A stretch of DNA of 64,000 bases from Leptodactylus fallax. Taxonomy: Eukaryota > Chordata > Amphibia > Anura > Leptodactylidae. The DNA is taken from NCBI GenBank assembly GCA_947044405.1, contig CAMRHE010000206.1, positions 2,046,001 through 2,110,000 of the forward strand. The letters are read 5' to 3'. The notes under the pieces are model-generated. The model was not told the origin of the DNA and searched no databases. It worked only from the letters and a program-made list of their open reading frames with translations. The translations under genes were made by a program, and so were the position numbers. Positions 22,233-32,787 of the stretch are shown here, one piece after another (the stretch's first letter is position 1; each line of letters starts with the position of its first letter).

Positions 22233-24054
22233 GTTTAAATCAATGTTTATTAAAAAAAAAAATTTAAATACAATGCAAAAGGGGAGAAAAAGGAAAAAAA
22301 AAAACCAATAAAACCATTATAAACAAGCAAGAGGCGCAAAGGCACACAGGCCTCGCCTAAACATAAGAGGCTAGGGGAGAACCCCGCCCACAGTTTGAAG
22401 ATACAATGTACTAACAAAGGGGCGAAGGCTCAGGTATATGGACTCTGAATAACATCGTCTGCGGAGAAATGAGGGACAGGCAGACAAGGGGAACACACAG
22501 CAGGAACACCACACAGGTAGACACAGGTGGGGAAATGAGGAGGGGAGGCATCAGGGGGAGGATAGAAACCAGTAACCTCTTAAGAGGAAAAGGGGAAGGA
22601 AAATATACAGAATTTGGTTACGCTTTTGAGGGACATTAAGCCCCCCGAGCGTTGAGATTACAGAAATTAAAGAGAGGTCATAGTCAAAAAGTGGGAAGGG
22701 AAGGAAGAGAGGGTGACACAGGAGGAACAAACAAAAGGAAGGAGAGGGAAGGCAAGTACGAGGAGACTAAGACAAACTAAAACTGCAAGTAATGAGGATT
22801 TAACCAAAACTATGGGGTAGGTGGAGGAAGCAACCTCCACTCAAAAAGGGTGGGGAAGAGGCAGGATATAAATGCCAAAACACGTACTACACAGTAGCAT
22901 GAAGACCCTGGTGGGGAACAGGCTTTCTAACAAAGGAGCTGCCCCCAGGCCACGCTAATGGCTAAACATCAATAACAGTTTGCAATAGATGACCAGCTAA
23001 ACATACAAACAACACAAACAACCTGGAGGAAATTTGAACGAAAGTGAGAGAAGGTCACGGAAAAGAGAACCTGGACAGGGGAGAAAGCAAGAGAGGAAGA
23101 GAAAAAGAAGGAGTAGGAAGAGAAAGATGAAGGGAAAAAAAAAAAAAAAAAGAGAGGGGGAAAAGGAGAAAGGCACAAGGGTTCGGACCCCGAGGGGGGC
23201 GTGGAGAACTAACAGACCAACCACACAGGTGGCGCTTCTCAAATTCCCAGGGAGAGCTACAACCACAGGAGTTGCGGAGAAACGAAAACTGTACTGAAAC
23301 ATCAAAAGTTCACGGTATCAAGTTTGAGAAGCCTGACTGGGGCTCAGCTGAGCATCTGAAGCAGTGGGCCAATCCCGTCGGCATCTTCTAGAGCGACGCT
23401 GGGGTCGGGCTGATGAAACCAGAGGAGGAGCGTCAGGCAGGGAGGGCCAATCCAAGGCGGCCACTGAAGGGAGTCCAAGAGCCGCCGTGAAGGCAGGGAT
23501 GTCGTCCGAATGTGTCAAAGCAAGGGTGCGGCCCCCCCCCGTAGCGAACCTGCAGGCGGAAGGGCAAGCCCCAAGAGTACCTCACTTGGTGTTGAACCAG
23601 CAAGTCCAGGAGCAGCTTCAGGGTATTCCGCTTGGCAACAGTAAGCCGGGATAAGTCCAGGAGTAAATTGATGGGAATGTACTGGAACAGAACTTGATGA
23701 GACTCTCTGGCTTTGCGCATGATGGCCTCTTTCAGCTGATATCTGTGCACTCTGCAGATGACATCTCTAGGGTTTGCAGAAATCGCAGAGAACGCAGATG
23801 AAGACTCGAAGTTGTCAACCCTCACCTCCAGATGTTGCACAGTAGAGTGGACAGCAGAAAGTTCAGACTTGTAGAACTGTTCCAGCCGGGACACATACGC
23901 CTCCATGTCAGACTTAGTGGCAGCGAGATGGGCGCTCATCCAGGGTATCAGAAGTAGATGCAGAGGACAGAAAGGCACCAATGGGGGAGGCCCCAGGACC
24001 GCCATGATGAGAGGATTCCAAGACACCACTACCAGGAGGCACCAAGCCCGCTAA
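22233..24054 (-). mobile_element. L1-related retroelement with ORF1 but no recognisable ORF2
   Basis: It is flanked by a 12-base direct repeat ATCAATATTTAT (22221-22232 and 24055-24066), a target duplication. The minus strand carries an L1 ORF1 fragment, then ~1.1 kb of non-coding DNA that is pyrimidine-rich on this strand. It ends in TTTTTAATAAACATTGATTT, which contains a polyadenylation signal but no long A tail. No endonuclease or reverse transcriptase motif was found. This resembles half-L1 (HAL1-like) elements, or an internal deletion of an ordinary L1. Confidence 0.7.
23318..24029 (-). pseudogene. L1 ORF1-like protein, broken
   Basis: L1 ORF1 proteins are trimeric RNA-binding chaperones that coat the element's own RNA. 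The minus-strand frame 24029-23433 shows a possible coiled-coil segment (TKSDMEAYVSRLEQFYKSEL), then NPRDVICRVHRYQLKEAIM, KRNTLKLLLDLL and RYSWGLPF, matching the RNA-binding and C-terminal domains of the intact copy at 37.2-38.7 kb. Compared with that copy, the segment with the RRNNIRIKGLP motif is missing, so the RRM domain is cut short. The end of the protein continues in another frame from about 23518 to 23318 (DIPAFTAALGLP). The shift lies at the C10 tract near 23531-23540. The N-terminus is lost at the 5' truncation. Confidence 0.7.
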
Positions 24055-24066
24055 ATCAATATTTAT

Positions 24067-24268
24067 ATATATTATTTACTTTGCTTACTTGTATAGCGCC
24101 ATCATATTCCACAGCACTTTACAGACATTTTGATCACTTTTCCATATAGGATGCAATATCTAAATTCCCTACCAGTGTGTCTTTGGAGTGTGGGAGGAAA
24201 CGGGAGTACGTGGAGGAAACCCACACAAACAGAGGAAGATCATACAAACTCCTTGCAGGTGTGGTGGT
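24067..24268 (-). repeat. Dispersed repeat with TATAGCGCC and GGAGTGTGGGAGGAAAC
   Basis: It holds TTGTATAGCGCCATCATATT, TTTGGAGTGTGGGAGGAAAC and ATACAAACTCCTTGCAGGTG, a phrase series common in frog and other lower-vertebrate repeats. It sits inside the Tc1-like element and abuts the L1-related insertion. Its strand is uncertain. Confidence 0.55.
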
Positions 24269-24454
24269 TTGACCTATTTGGTGTGACCACCCTTTGCTTT
24301 CCATTAATTCTTCTAGGAAAGGGAGGTTGTTCCCGCCATCTTGGAGAACTAAACACAGACCTTCTGTGGATGTAGGCTTGCTCCAATCCTTCTGCCTCTT
24401 CATGGAATCCAAGACACACTGGTTGATGTTAAGATCAGGACTATGTGGGGCCAT
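24265..24454 (-). pseudogene. C-terminal fragment of a Tc1-like transposase
   Basis: The minus-strand frame reads APHSPDLNINQCVLDSMKRQ, then KPTSTEGLCLVLQDGGNNLP. It corresponds to the last third of a Tc1-type transposase around the third catalytic acid. In the motif SPDLN-x-x-E the Glu position is occupied by Gln (LNINQ), so the catalytic residue is lost. The helix-turn-helix region and the first two Asp residues are absent. A MITE separates this fragment from the right terminal repeat. It is a relic with no expected activity. Confidence 0.7.
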
Positions 24455-24487
24455 ATCATCACTTCCAGGACTCCTTGCTCTTCTTTA

Positions 24488-24735
24488 GGCCCCTTGCACA
24501 CTACCGTGTGCGGGCCGCTGGACGTGATTGAACGGCACAGCCAGTGCATGGGCGGCACATGGATCATCAGTTTGCTGCCCATGCAGCGGCCGTGCTTCCA
24601 TGAACCCATTCATTCAATGAATAAGGGCCACAAAACCGGACAGAAATAGGACCTGTTTCGAGTTTTGCAAGTCCGGACTTGGTAAAACCCAGATAACACA
24701 CTGAGCTAGCACTTTGGTCGTGTGTAAGGGGCCTT
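24488..24735. repeat. GGCC-type MITE with TTA target duplication
   Basis: The left end GGCCCCTTGCACAC and the right end GTGTGTAAGGGGCC are inverted repeats, and TTA flanks both ends. Removing the element plus one TTA rejoins Tc1-like sequence across the site. A 3-base TTA duplication and GGCC termini point to a PIF/Harbinger-like non-autonomous element. Confidence 0.75.
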
Positions 24736-24886
24736 ACACTGAAGATAAATCTTAATTTTATTTTTGTCAAATCACAAAATTAAGTGAATGCACAAAAGAG
24801 AATTATTAGCACTTCTATTATTGAAAGCATACTTACTTTGCACCAATTTTTCCACATCTGCCAGAAACATTTGCACACAACTTCAA

Positions 24887-26308
24887 TACAACCGAAATAA
24901 AGCTTTCTAGCAGCATGAAAACTTCAAAGCATCAAAGTAATTGTGAATAGGAATTTTGTTGTGGAAAGGGTTAGTTATTGTACTACATGAGAACATATTT
25001 TATATGGTAATCTATACTATGCACTGACATATAGGACTGCAATATGATCAAATGTCACACCTCATATGCAAACACCTATATTTTGGCATCTGAGGAGCAG
25101 TACAAGCTATCCAAATGTCCTCTTTCAATGCCATGCCCTACTATTGCACCGCCTATAGCATTGATGAAATCCAAGAAGGGAGGATGGGTACCGCATATTG
25201 CAAGCTGATTGGGCAAAAAAAATCTATTGAAATTGGAGTCAGTAACTTTTTGCCCAACTCCAATTCCGACTCTGAATCCACCCATGTCTGGTCCCGACTG
25301 ACTCCAGCCTTGTCGAGAACAGCGACACAACCAAATAAGACAAAAATGATAACGTTACTAATAGAAAAGACTCGCATGATGTAAACATAAATGTTTATGG
25401 CCTCTTTATGTCATGTGTGTCTATTAATAAACTTATTTTTTTGTCTTATTTAGGTATATGTTTATTTGTGGCTGGATTTCAGCTTAGATTTAACAGTGAT
25501 ATAAATTCTAAGCTCGCTGACAGTATTGGAGTGATGCACTACCCTAACCATTACATTTGTGTCACAAAACAATTGCTGTCAAAATCCCAATTTATTCTTA
25601 TTGAAAGGATGGTGTCTGATTGCACCATCAAAAAGCATAAATGTAAGGCTTGTGAGTGTCCCATAAAACGTCACATGAACATACACTTAGGGCCAAACAT
25701 ACAAGGACAAAGACTGGTAAATGGTGTCTCTTCGGCGGCACATACTTCTGTACCCTATCAATGCCTAAAATATACCCCATTATCAGGCTACATTGAAACA
25801 TTTTGAAACAAACGTATCCCTCAAAACCAGAATTCAAAGAACAAAATCTAAAAATTTATGGGACTATTTGGTCAAAACCTAGGTAGATCAGAAATTGTCT
25901 CAACAATTGTTTTTAGGAACTCAGATTTTTTTCCTCCCTCCATTGTTAAAAATGTTCTATTATCATCAAGGGTGACAAAGTCAGTGACCCTAGAACAGGA
26001 CCATCCAGATTAGGGAACGTTGAGATGTAACTCCGCATTAGTAGCCGACCTTGTATACAACTAATCACATTTCAAGGCTCGAGTCAAGTATCAATTGTAG
26101 CAAAACATGGTTACCATACTAAACATACATTTTTCACAATTTGTGTCATGACCACAACAGATTGGAGGCTGTATTATTGACTAAAGAGCATTTGGATACA
26201 TCTTTTTCAAAGTCCCTTTTCATTTTTTTTGGTTTGACTCTGTTTATAGATGTGATTTACAGCCTACTTAATAACTGGTTAACATGGTGCTTCTTACTAA
26301 AATCTTCA
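24887..26308. other. No supported gene
   Basis: An open frame at 25408-25806 (132 codons, several Cys/His) has no recognisable family and no gene context, so it is not called. Near 25215-25310 there are GGAGTCAG and CTCCAATTCCGACTC phrases that resemble a dispersed repeat. Repeat X, copy 2, begins about 26210. Confidence 0.4.
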
Positions 26309-27371
26309 TAGTAGTATAATTTCTCCGACTGGGATACAAACCAAAAGTGATGGACAACCAATTAAACAAAGCGGCATCCATTTACAGAGACAGTCTACTC
26401 ACATATAAAGAGACCCAGAAAGAAGCCCGAGTGCCCCTAGTTGTCACCTACAACCCACAGCTCGAGATCCTACGAAGGATTGCCAAGGAGCTCCAATCTG
26501 TGCTACATAAGGACAACAGACTCAAGGACATATTTCCAGTCCCCTCTCTCCTTTCCTTTAGGCAACCACCAAACCTGAGGCGCATTATCGTCCAGAGTGC
26601 CCTGAAGGCCCCAACTGAAAATGGCACCTCACCTTGCCTACAAAAAAGGTGCATGACCTGCAAGCACAGCCACACCGCTGACAGTGTACCTATCCCACAG
26701 TCACAACAGGTGCACAGAATTAGGGGGACATTTTCCTGCAGGTCTTCCAATGTGGTGTATCTAATAATGTGTGTGCAATGTCCCACCACAGGCCTCTATG
26801 TGGGGGAAACAGGGCAAAGACTCAGTCAGTGCATGAACTCACACAGATTCACCATTAATAACAGCAGAACGGATCTCCCAGTGGCCGCACATTTCTCCGG
26901 AGACGACCACTCTATTGACGATTTGCGGTTTGTGGTTTTAATGGGACATTTTAAGATGCAGGAGGAGAGGAAAGAATGGGAATACAAGTTAATGCAAAAA
27001 TTTCAAACTCTGCAATTTGGACTTAATATTCATGCCAGTTTCATGTCACACTATGTATGAACTGTGAGGGTCACAAATCACCACCTGATAGCAAACAGAC
27101 AACAGATCCCTCAGTCACGCACCACAACTTTCCAGATTGTTTATTTTTTGACCAGTTGTAAATAACTTCTCTACTTAGATTGCATTTTGTTTTTTTAAGG
27201 ACTCTAAGATCCTTTGAAGGTCCATGTCTTTAGGGTATAAAAAAATCTGGGAATTTTCAGTTTCTTGTACAACACCATGTCTGATGAAGGGAGCTAGTAC
27301 TTCCGAAAGCTTACTTATCAAATATACTCAGTTAGCCTCTAAAAGGTATAGCCTGATTTCTTCACTCTTCC
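26309..27371 (+). mobile_element. 5'-truncated Penelope-like element
   Basis: It is bounded by a 13-base direct repeat ACTAAAATCTTCA (26296-26308 and 27372-27384). It contains an endonuclease coding region and a 3' region with TGATGAAGGGAGC, CCGAAAGCTTAC and GTTAGCCTCTAAAAGGTAT, phrases typical of Penelope-like 3' ends. The reverse transcriptase core is missing, so the copy cannot be autonomous. It lies inside dispersed repeat X. Confidence 0.85.
26347..27060 (+). CDS. Penelope-like element protein, C-terminal part with GIY-YIG endonuclease
   Basis: Penelope-like elements encode a reverse transcriptase followed by a GIY-YIG nuclease that nicks the target. This 237-codon frame starts after the polymerase core. 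Residues ~1-60 are linker and thumb-like sequence. PPNLRRIIVQSAL near residue 75 and a Cys/His cluster (CLQKRCMTCKHSH) near 97-109 follow; both are typical of the family. The endonuclease shows VVYLIMC near 136 and GLYVGETGQ near 148 (the GIY and YIG strands), then NSHR near 165. An Arg that I remember as usual just before MN-SHR reads as Cys here (TGC, possibly CpG decay). The ATG at 26347 is only the first available; reading continues upstream into the truncated end. No stop interrupts it. It is a relic fragment, not a host gene. Confidence 0.8.
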   Translation: MMDNQLNKAASIYRDSLLTYKETQKEARVPLVVTYNPQLEILRRIAKELQSVLHKDNRLKDIFPVPSLLSFRQPPNLRRIIVQSALKAPTENGTSPCLQKRCMTCKHSHTADSVPIPQSQQVHRIRGTFSCRSSNVVYLIMCVQCPTTGLYVGETGQRLSQCMNSHRFTINNSRTDLPVAAHFSGDDHSIDDLRFVVLMGHFKMQEERKEWEYKLMQKFQTLQFGLNIHASFMSHYV

Positions 27372-27384
27372 ACTAAAATCTTCA

Positions 27385-27675
27385 CACTATTCTGACCTCG
27401 TGGCTACTTGGTTACTATGGTGATGCTAAATATGCGCACACATATAACTGCATTTCCCTACTAGCACATAATGCCATTTATACTATGATCCAGTGTTACC
27501 CATCTGCCCTTTGGTTTCCTTGGTAACATATTACTTCTCACCAACTGACTTAAGCAATGCGTATTCCTTTCCAGACTGTATACAAGCTTCCACGGGGCCC
27601 ATTTCATTACTATGGGCCCACAGGTGCCCCTGGTGAACATAACACAGGAGCAGTGCCCTCTACTGTTGTCTTCTT
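27385..27675 (+). repeat. Dispersed repeat X, copy 2, right part
   Basis: This is the continuation of repeat X after the Penelope-like insertion; it resumes with CACTATTCTGACCT and includes ACACAGGAGCAGTGCCCTCT as in copy 1. Confidence 0.65.
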
Positions 27676-27699
27676 GAATACACATGCATTGTCTAAATT

Positions 27700-28047
27700 T
27701 TAAGAGGACCCTTCACCACCTCCACCAAATCCAATTTACACCCTTCGCTCCACGGATTCTGGCGCAGCTGGAATTTTTTCTTTAGCCGCCACCATTCCTG
27801 ATCAATCAGTGCTGTTGAATCAGCATCCCATAAGCTAAAAAAAAAGCTCTCTTCCTTCAAGGTGGGTGGTCCTGGGATGGACAAACTGGGACTGCCCACT
27901 TAACAATACAGAGCTTAAAAAGCATATAGGGTGTTGAAACTAACAGGAACAGTGGGGTCTAGAGAAAACATTCCAGAATGCCAGAATCAATGGAGTGACA
28001 CCTATTAACACCTGAAGTTGGTGGAGGTGGTGAAAGGTCCTCTTTAA
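27700..28047. repeat. Inverted-repeat MITE with GAGGACC ends
   Basis: The left AGAGGACCCTTCACCACCTC and the right GAGGTGGTGAAAGGTCCTCT are inverted termini of at least 20 bases. TTA lies on both sides, which suggests a PIF/Harbinger-like 3-base duplication. The interior is a loose palindrome. A second copy starts at 30534. Confidence 0.75.
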
Positions 28048-30533
28048 AACACCAAGCCACATGCTACAGAGAAGGCAAATTTCTCTTTACCATGGTAGGA
28101 GCCGGTTTTCCTACACAATACTCAAGACTCCTCACAGTAGCAGCTTCTGCCACACCCCCTCTTGAGCCACCAATGTTCTCTCTTATCCTAGTACTTTATA
28201 TAGTAGTGATATTTGCTGCTTTAATAGTACTAATGTATTACCCTGCATGTCATTGACGTTTTGCACTTGCTATATGACATTACTTGCATGACAGAGGGGA
28301 CATTCTGAAATCTTTGACTCATAACAACCTGTACATTATGGATCACCATATACACTTTTTCCGTTATTTTATACTGTATGCTTTAGGTTATTTTAACACT
28401 GTATTGGTTTAGTCTGTTTCTCTGATCTGCCATAGGATCAAAACAACAGTCTGAAAAACTGTTCACCCTAATATTAAAAAATAAGACACAAGCTTTATTT
28501 CATCTTGTTCGTTTTAAATGACACAAAGTCCTGTGACAATATACTGCATTATTTCTGTATTGCAGTATACGGTACATTTTAGCAACACCTATTAAGCCCT
28601 GTGCCAGAGCCACTGTAATGTTGTAACTGCAGACAGCTTACAAAAACAATATAGCTCTCGCAAGGGGTTAAGTGGGTTGTCCTACCAATAGTCATTTTTA
28701 TAAGTGCTCAGAACAGGGCAGAAAAATTTATAAAAGTGTCACACTCACTGCACCAAATCCTACTGAAGCCAATCACTTTACAGCATTCTGAGATATTTGT
28801 AAAACTATTTTTATAGACTGGTCAACTCCTTTAAGTCTGGAGTTCTCTTCTGCTTCAACTGGTTGCCCAGGAGTTTTTATTTATGGCTTTTCCTTAGGAT
28901 AGGCCACAAATATCCAATTGGTGATGAGGCGATAGGCATCCCCTGCATGAATCAGGTGTTCGTGACTTCTGCAACCTGTATAGTAGCCAGGTGCCGTACC
29001 TGCAGCTCAACTCTTTCCTTAAGTCCTTCCTAGCTGTCTAGTGTCCTGTGTAGGTGTACTGTAATGAGCTCATTTGGTGTGCATGTTGCTCTACCTCTTC
29101 CTATTTAGCTTATTCGGAAACTGCTGTACCTGCCTTGACCTCTGCCTGAGTAGCATGACAAACTAACTCTACCTGCCATCACCCCAGCTTGTTCTATGAC
29201 CATGCCTCTGCCAAGAACTAGCTTCTCTTGACCTACTGTAGTTATTCGCCACTGAACTTAGACAAAGCCCTAAAGAGTAGCCTCAAGCCAGTTCAGTGAT
29301 AAGTATGTCCCCACCCGATGTGACACGCCTATGGCATATCCATAGCGGCGTAAATTGAGGGAATGCAGAGGGCGTCTCAAGACACTTCGGAAGCATACAC
29401 GCTTATATGGTGTCTCTTGCAAATATGAGGAGACAAGTACTATGAACAATACATTATAGTGGGGGTCCTGTTACAGATTTTGCATTGGGGCCTGGGAGCT
29501 TTATGTTACGCCTCTGGCTTTGTAGGTCTCTGAGAGTTCCAAAAATACCAGAGCATGCAGCTTAAACATAAATGGCAATATGCGTGCATGCACAGCCATT
29601 TTCCATTGTGAGCAGCCATTAGACTGGGGTCAGGGGATTCCCATTCATGAGATATGCCATAAATGTGTCAGAGGGGAATACCCCTTTAACACAGCAGGCT
29701 TTTAAAAATTATGTTTTTTTTTGTTTGTTTTTTATGTGAGATTACATGGCTGTGTGCTTGAAGTTATGTTCTTGCTAGCAACAGCAGAGGAATAACTAGC
29801 AAAACTGTAATGAGAATTGTTGTGCACTTACTATTGGTATGATGGATATATAAATATGCATAATTCATGCATCTCATTCTTCAGTGATCTCGGGGAAGAT
29901 TCATATGACATTATATTGAAGTGAACTTGAGAGCATTTATAAAGTCAGAAGAAAAGAACCGTCCAAAAATGAGCTATTGTTTGATGCTCATAATTATACT
30001 GCAAACGCTTTGTTGAAATAGCAGAAATCCAAATTTTTGTTCTTCCTTTCTAGGTCTGATTTTTTTTTTTTTTTAAGATTATAATCGTCCCCTCGAGACT
30101 TGCTGCGTGATTATGATAAATGGACTTTTCTTAAAACTGTCTGCCAGAAGAGAACAGTAGTCTTGTGTGTCGTGTAATACATTACTATATAGAATGGAAC
30201 TTTGAGATATTATTACAGTGTGACAATTCATTCTTCTGTCTATTCTGTACAAAAACTAAGAGCTCAAAAAGAAGGATGTGATATCTGATGTTATTTCTTG
30301 GCTGATGCTATACATGTGGCATGAAATAGACATTCATATTCATGGAGACAGGTTTAATACTTAAAGGGGATTTCCAAAACTAGAAAAGGTAATTTAGTCT
30401 AAGGAATGCAAAAACATTTGGCAAGTTGAGCCCCACTGAACAACAAAGTGAAGCTACGGCAGGACCTAGTTTATCCAGACACAGTGGCATGACTGTAATT
30501 GTGCCGGGCACAACAGCTCAGCCTCATACACTT
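28048..30533. other. No gene; few recognisable repeats
   Basis: Mostly unique-looking DNA. A short repeat fragment with CAGATTTTGCATTGGGGCCT lies at 29470-29515 and recurs near 53065 and, reversed, near 55205-55245. The segment 29930-30300 is free of obvious repeats. Confidence 0.45.
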
Positions 30534-30925
30534 GAAGAGGACCTTTCACCACCAATTCTAGTTCTTAGCATCTTTTAATAGACGCCGCTCTGATGATTCC
30601 AGCACAGTTAGAATTTTCTCTCTAGTCCCCACCATTCCTGAGCACAGTTAGTTTTGTTGCCTGATGTGCTATTTAAGTTCTGTAATATCAGAAGGGGAGT
30701 GTCAGACAGGGGGTGCGATTCAGAGATCCAATCAGAGGCAGCCAGTGTCAGAGTTCAGAATCACACCCCTTGTCAGCTCCTGCCTGACACCGCCCTCCTG
30801 ACAGTACAGAGACTAAATTGCATATCAGGCACCAAAACTAACAGCATTGATTGCCCACGAATGGTGGGGGCTAGAGAAAAAAAATTCCAACTGTGCTGGA
30901 ATCAGTGGAGCAGCAGCTATTAAAT
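30534..30925. repeat. GAGGACC-type MITE, second copy
   Basis: It starts GAAGAGGACCTTTCACCACC. It shares CCCCACCATTCCTGA on the left with the reversed GAATGGTGGGGGCTAGAGAA on the right, as in the 27.7 kb copy. The right terminal repeat has decayed. The palindromic layout makes the short open frame at 30654-30923 meaningless. Confidence 0.65.
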
Positions 30926-32467
30926 TATACAAAGAGCTGGACTTGAATGAGATGGCAATGGGTTAATGGTTAATGGGTAAACATTAACCTCTAAGCAACC
31001 ACGTCTCTTTGGGATTAAGGATAATCCTTATTTTGTTTGGTTTTTTTCACCCTGGTATTCTAAGAGCTATAAATTTTTCATTTATTGTTGATGTAACTGT
31101 GAAAAGTCTTTTTTTTTTTGTGAGATGAGTTGAAGTTTTCATTGGTATCATTTTGGGATACATACAACTTTTTGATTGCTTTTATTCCATTTTATTTAAT
31201 TCAAGTTGTAGACAAAATATGTGATATATTTATAGTTTAGTTTGATAATTAGGTGTAGTTTTTACATTTATTTTTTGACAGAACAAAGCATAATTTGTGC
31301 ATAAAAGTTGTTTTTTTTTTTACATTTTTCAGTACTTAACGATTAGGTTGCTAGACCACACTGCAATGCAGTACATATGTACTGTAGTATTGGTAAAACT
31401 GTGGCATTTGACTACATTTCTAAGATGGTAGCTATGGGGAACATTGTTACATTGTGCTATGGGATGGAGAATTGGGTTGTCAATTACCCTGTCAAACCAT
31501 TTAGATGTATTGATTACTATTGACTGCAGCTGAGGCCCCAAATTGACGAAACGCTGCTATTTTGTTGCAGATTTGAATGTCGTTTTTTAAACCGAAGCCA
31601 GGAGTGGACTGAGCAGAAGGTAGAAGTAGAAGAGTTTCCTATATATTTTCAATTCCTTTTGTGACCATTCGTGGCTTTGGCTCAAAAAAGCTCAGCAAAA
31701 TCTACAACAAATAAAAGCTGCATTTCTGCAACGTGGTGCCTTAGCCTTAAATAGCTGCAGTATATCGGGAATTAGTTATATCACCATCCTTACTGCTGCA
31801 GCAGAAACCTGACTGTCAATTACAAGATATACATATATGACAGGATGTTTTAAACACATACACATGTACAAGGGGTTAAAAGGAGCTGTGCTTCCTCCAT
31901 CCTAATGACTGGTATGTTCAATGGTCAGCCTCCCACTAATCGAATGTGGATGGCCTATCCTACAGAATTAAGTGACTTACCTTAAAGCGAAGACAGAAAG
32001 TTATACCACAATTCATAAATGGAAATAATAAGTGAAATGACAAGTTAATTCCAGCAGTGCTGGTCTACAATTACAATATTATGATATCTTCTACACAATA
32101 ATTCAATCCCAAGCACTCTAAGAAGTAAATTCAGAACGAAGCCGCTGCAGAGCAAATGGCCAAGTAAACAAAGACTAAAAGGCTTCTTAAAAGGAAAACT
32201 ATAAAAGCCTTTCTATAAATCAATGAATTTCTTAGCATTACAACCTTGTGTGAAGTTTGGATGGAATCTTTCCCCTGTTTGAAGCTACCCTGGTGTACGG
32301 TTCACTGGGGTTATATTTTGCCTTTCTCTGGCCAAACATATGAAATCCTAATTAATAACAACTAAACATGAATGGGCTGATGACAAAATGTAAATGAATA
32401 AGCTGAATGGCTATAGCCCAATGATTTCTTTGGCCATTTAACCCCCCCCAGGCTTTTATGTGCTTTA
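30926..32467. other. No gene seen
   Basis: AT-rich sequence without recognisable domains or RNA genes. A short homopolymer-rich stretch at 32450-32530 precedes the 3' end of the L1-type element. Confidence 0.5.
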
Positions 32468-32787
32468 ATATTCTTTTTTTTCCCCCTCCCCCTTCAACTT
32501 TTTTTTTTTTTTCTTTTCCAAACCCAACATATTTTTTTTTTTTTTTTTTATATAACTGTAATTTTATTGAAAAATTTTTCATTAACAAGGAATAAAGAAA
32601 AAACAAAAAAACAATAATAATCAAACAAACAGGAAGCATTGAGGTAAATAGAGGCTATCTGCCTCCTCCCCCTTAAGCAATATGCATTTAAATTAAGCAG
32701 TGAACAAGGGAGGGGGGAATGGAGGGGTTAAGAAGACAAGGGTAGGACCAAAGGGAAGGGGGGGGGAGGGAAGGAGAGGACTAGAGA

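Larger units (their letters stand above)
22119..24886 (-). mobile_element. Old Tc1-like element carrying at least three insertions
   Basis: The left end GTTGTGCAAACGTTTTTGTG and the right end, read on the minus strand as GTTGTGTGCAAATGTTTCTG, form terminal inverted repeats of about 75 bases. Both include GCAAAGTAAG and TATGCTTTCAA-type words, and TA lies at both outer borders. Element sequence is found at 22119-22232, about 24269-24487 and 24736-24886. The gaps hold an L1-related element, a short dispersed repeat and a GGCC MITE. The element is itself internally deleted: only the transposase C-terminus remains. Confidence 0.8.

Noticed and set aside
23034..23297. 87-codon Arg/Lys/Glu-rich frame
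   Set aside because: It comes from a purine-rich stretch in the 3' region of the L1-related element; the composition is simple and there is no domain.
25408..25806. 132-codon open frame with several Cys and His
   Set aside because: No recognisable family, no start context or neighbours in support, and no splice or polyadenylation signals. It is near the length expected by chance in this much AT-rich DNA. A CxxC spacing alone is weak.
30654..30923. 89-codon open frame
   Set aside because: It spans the palindromic body of a GAGGACC-type MITE.
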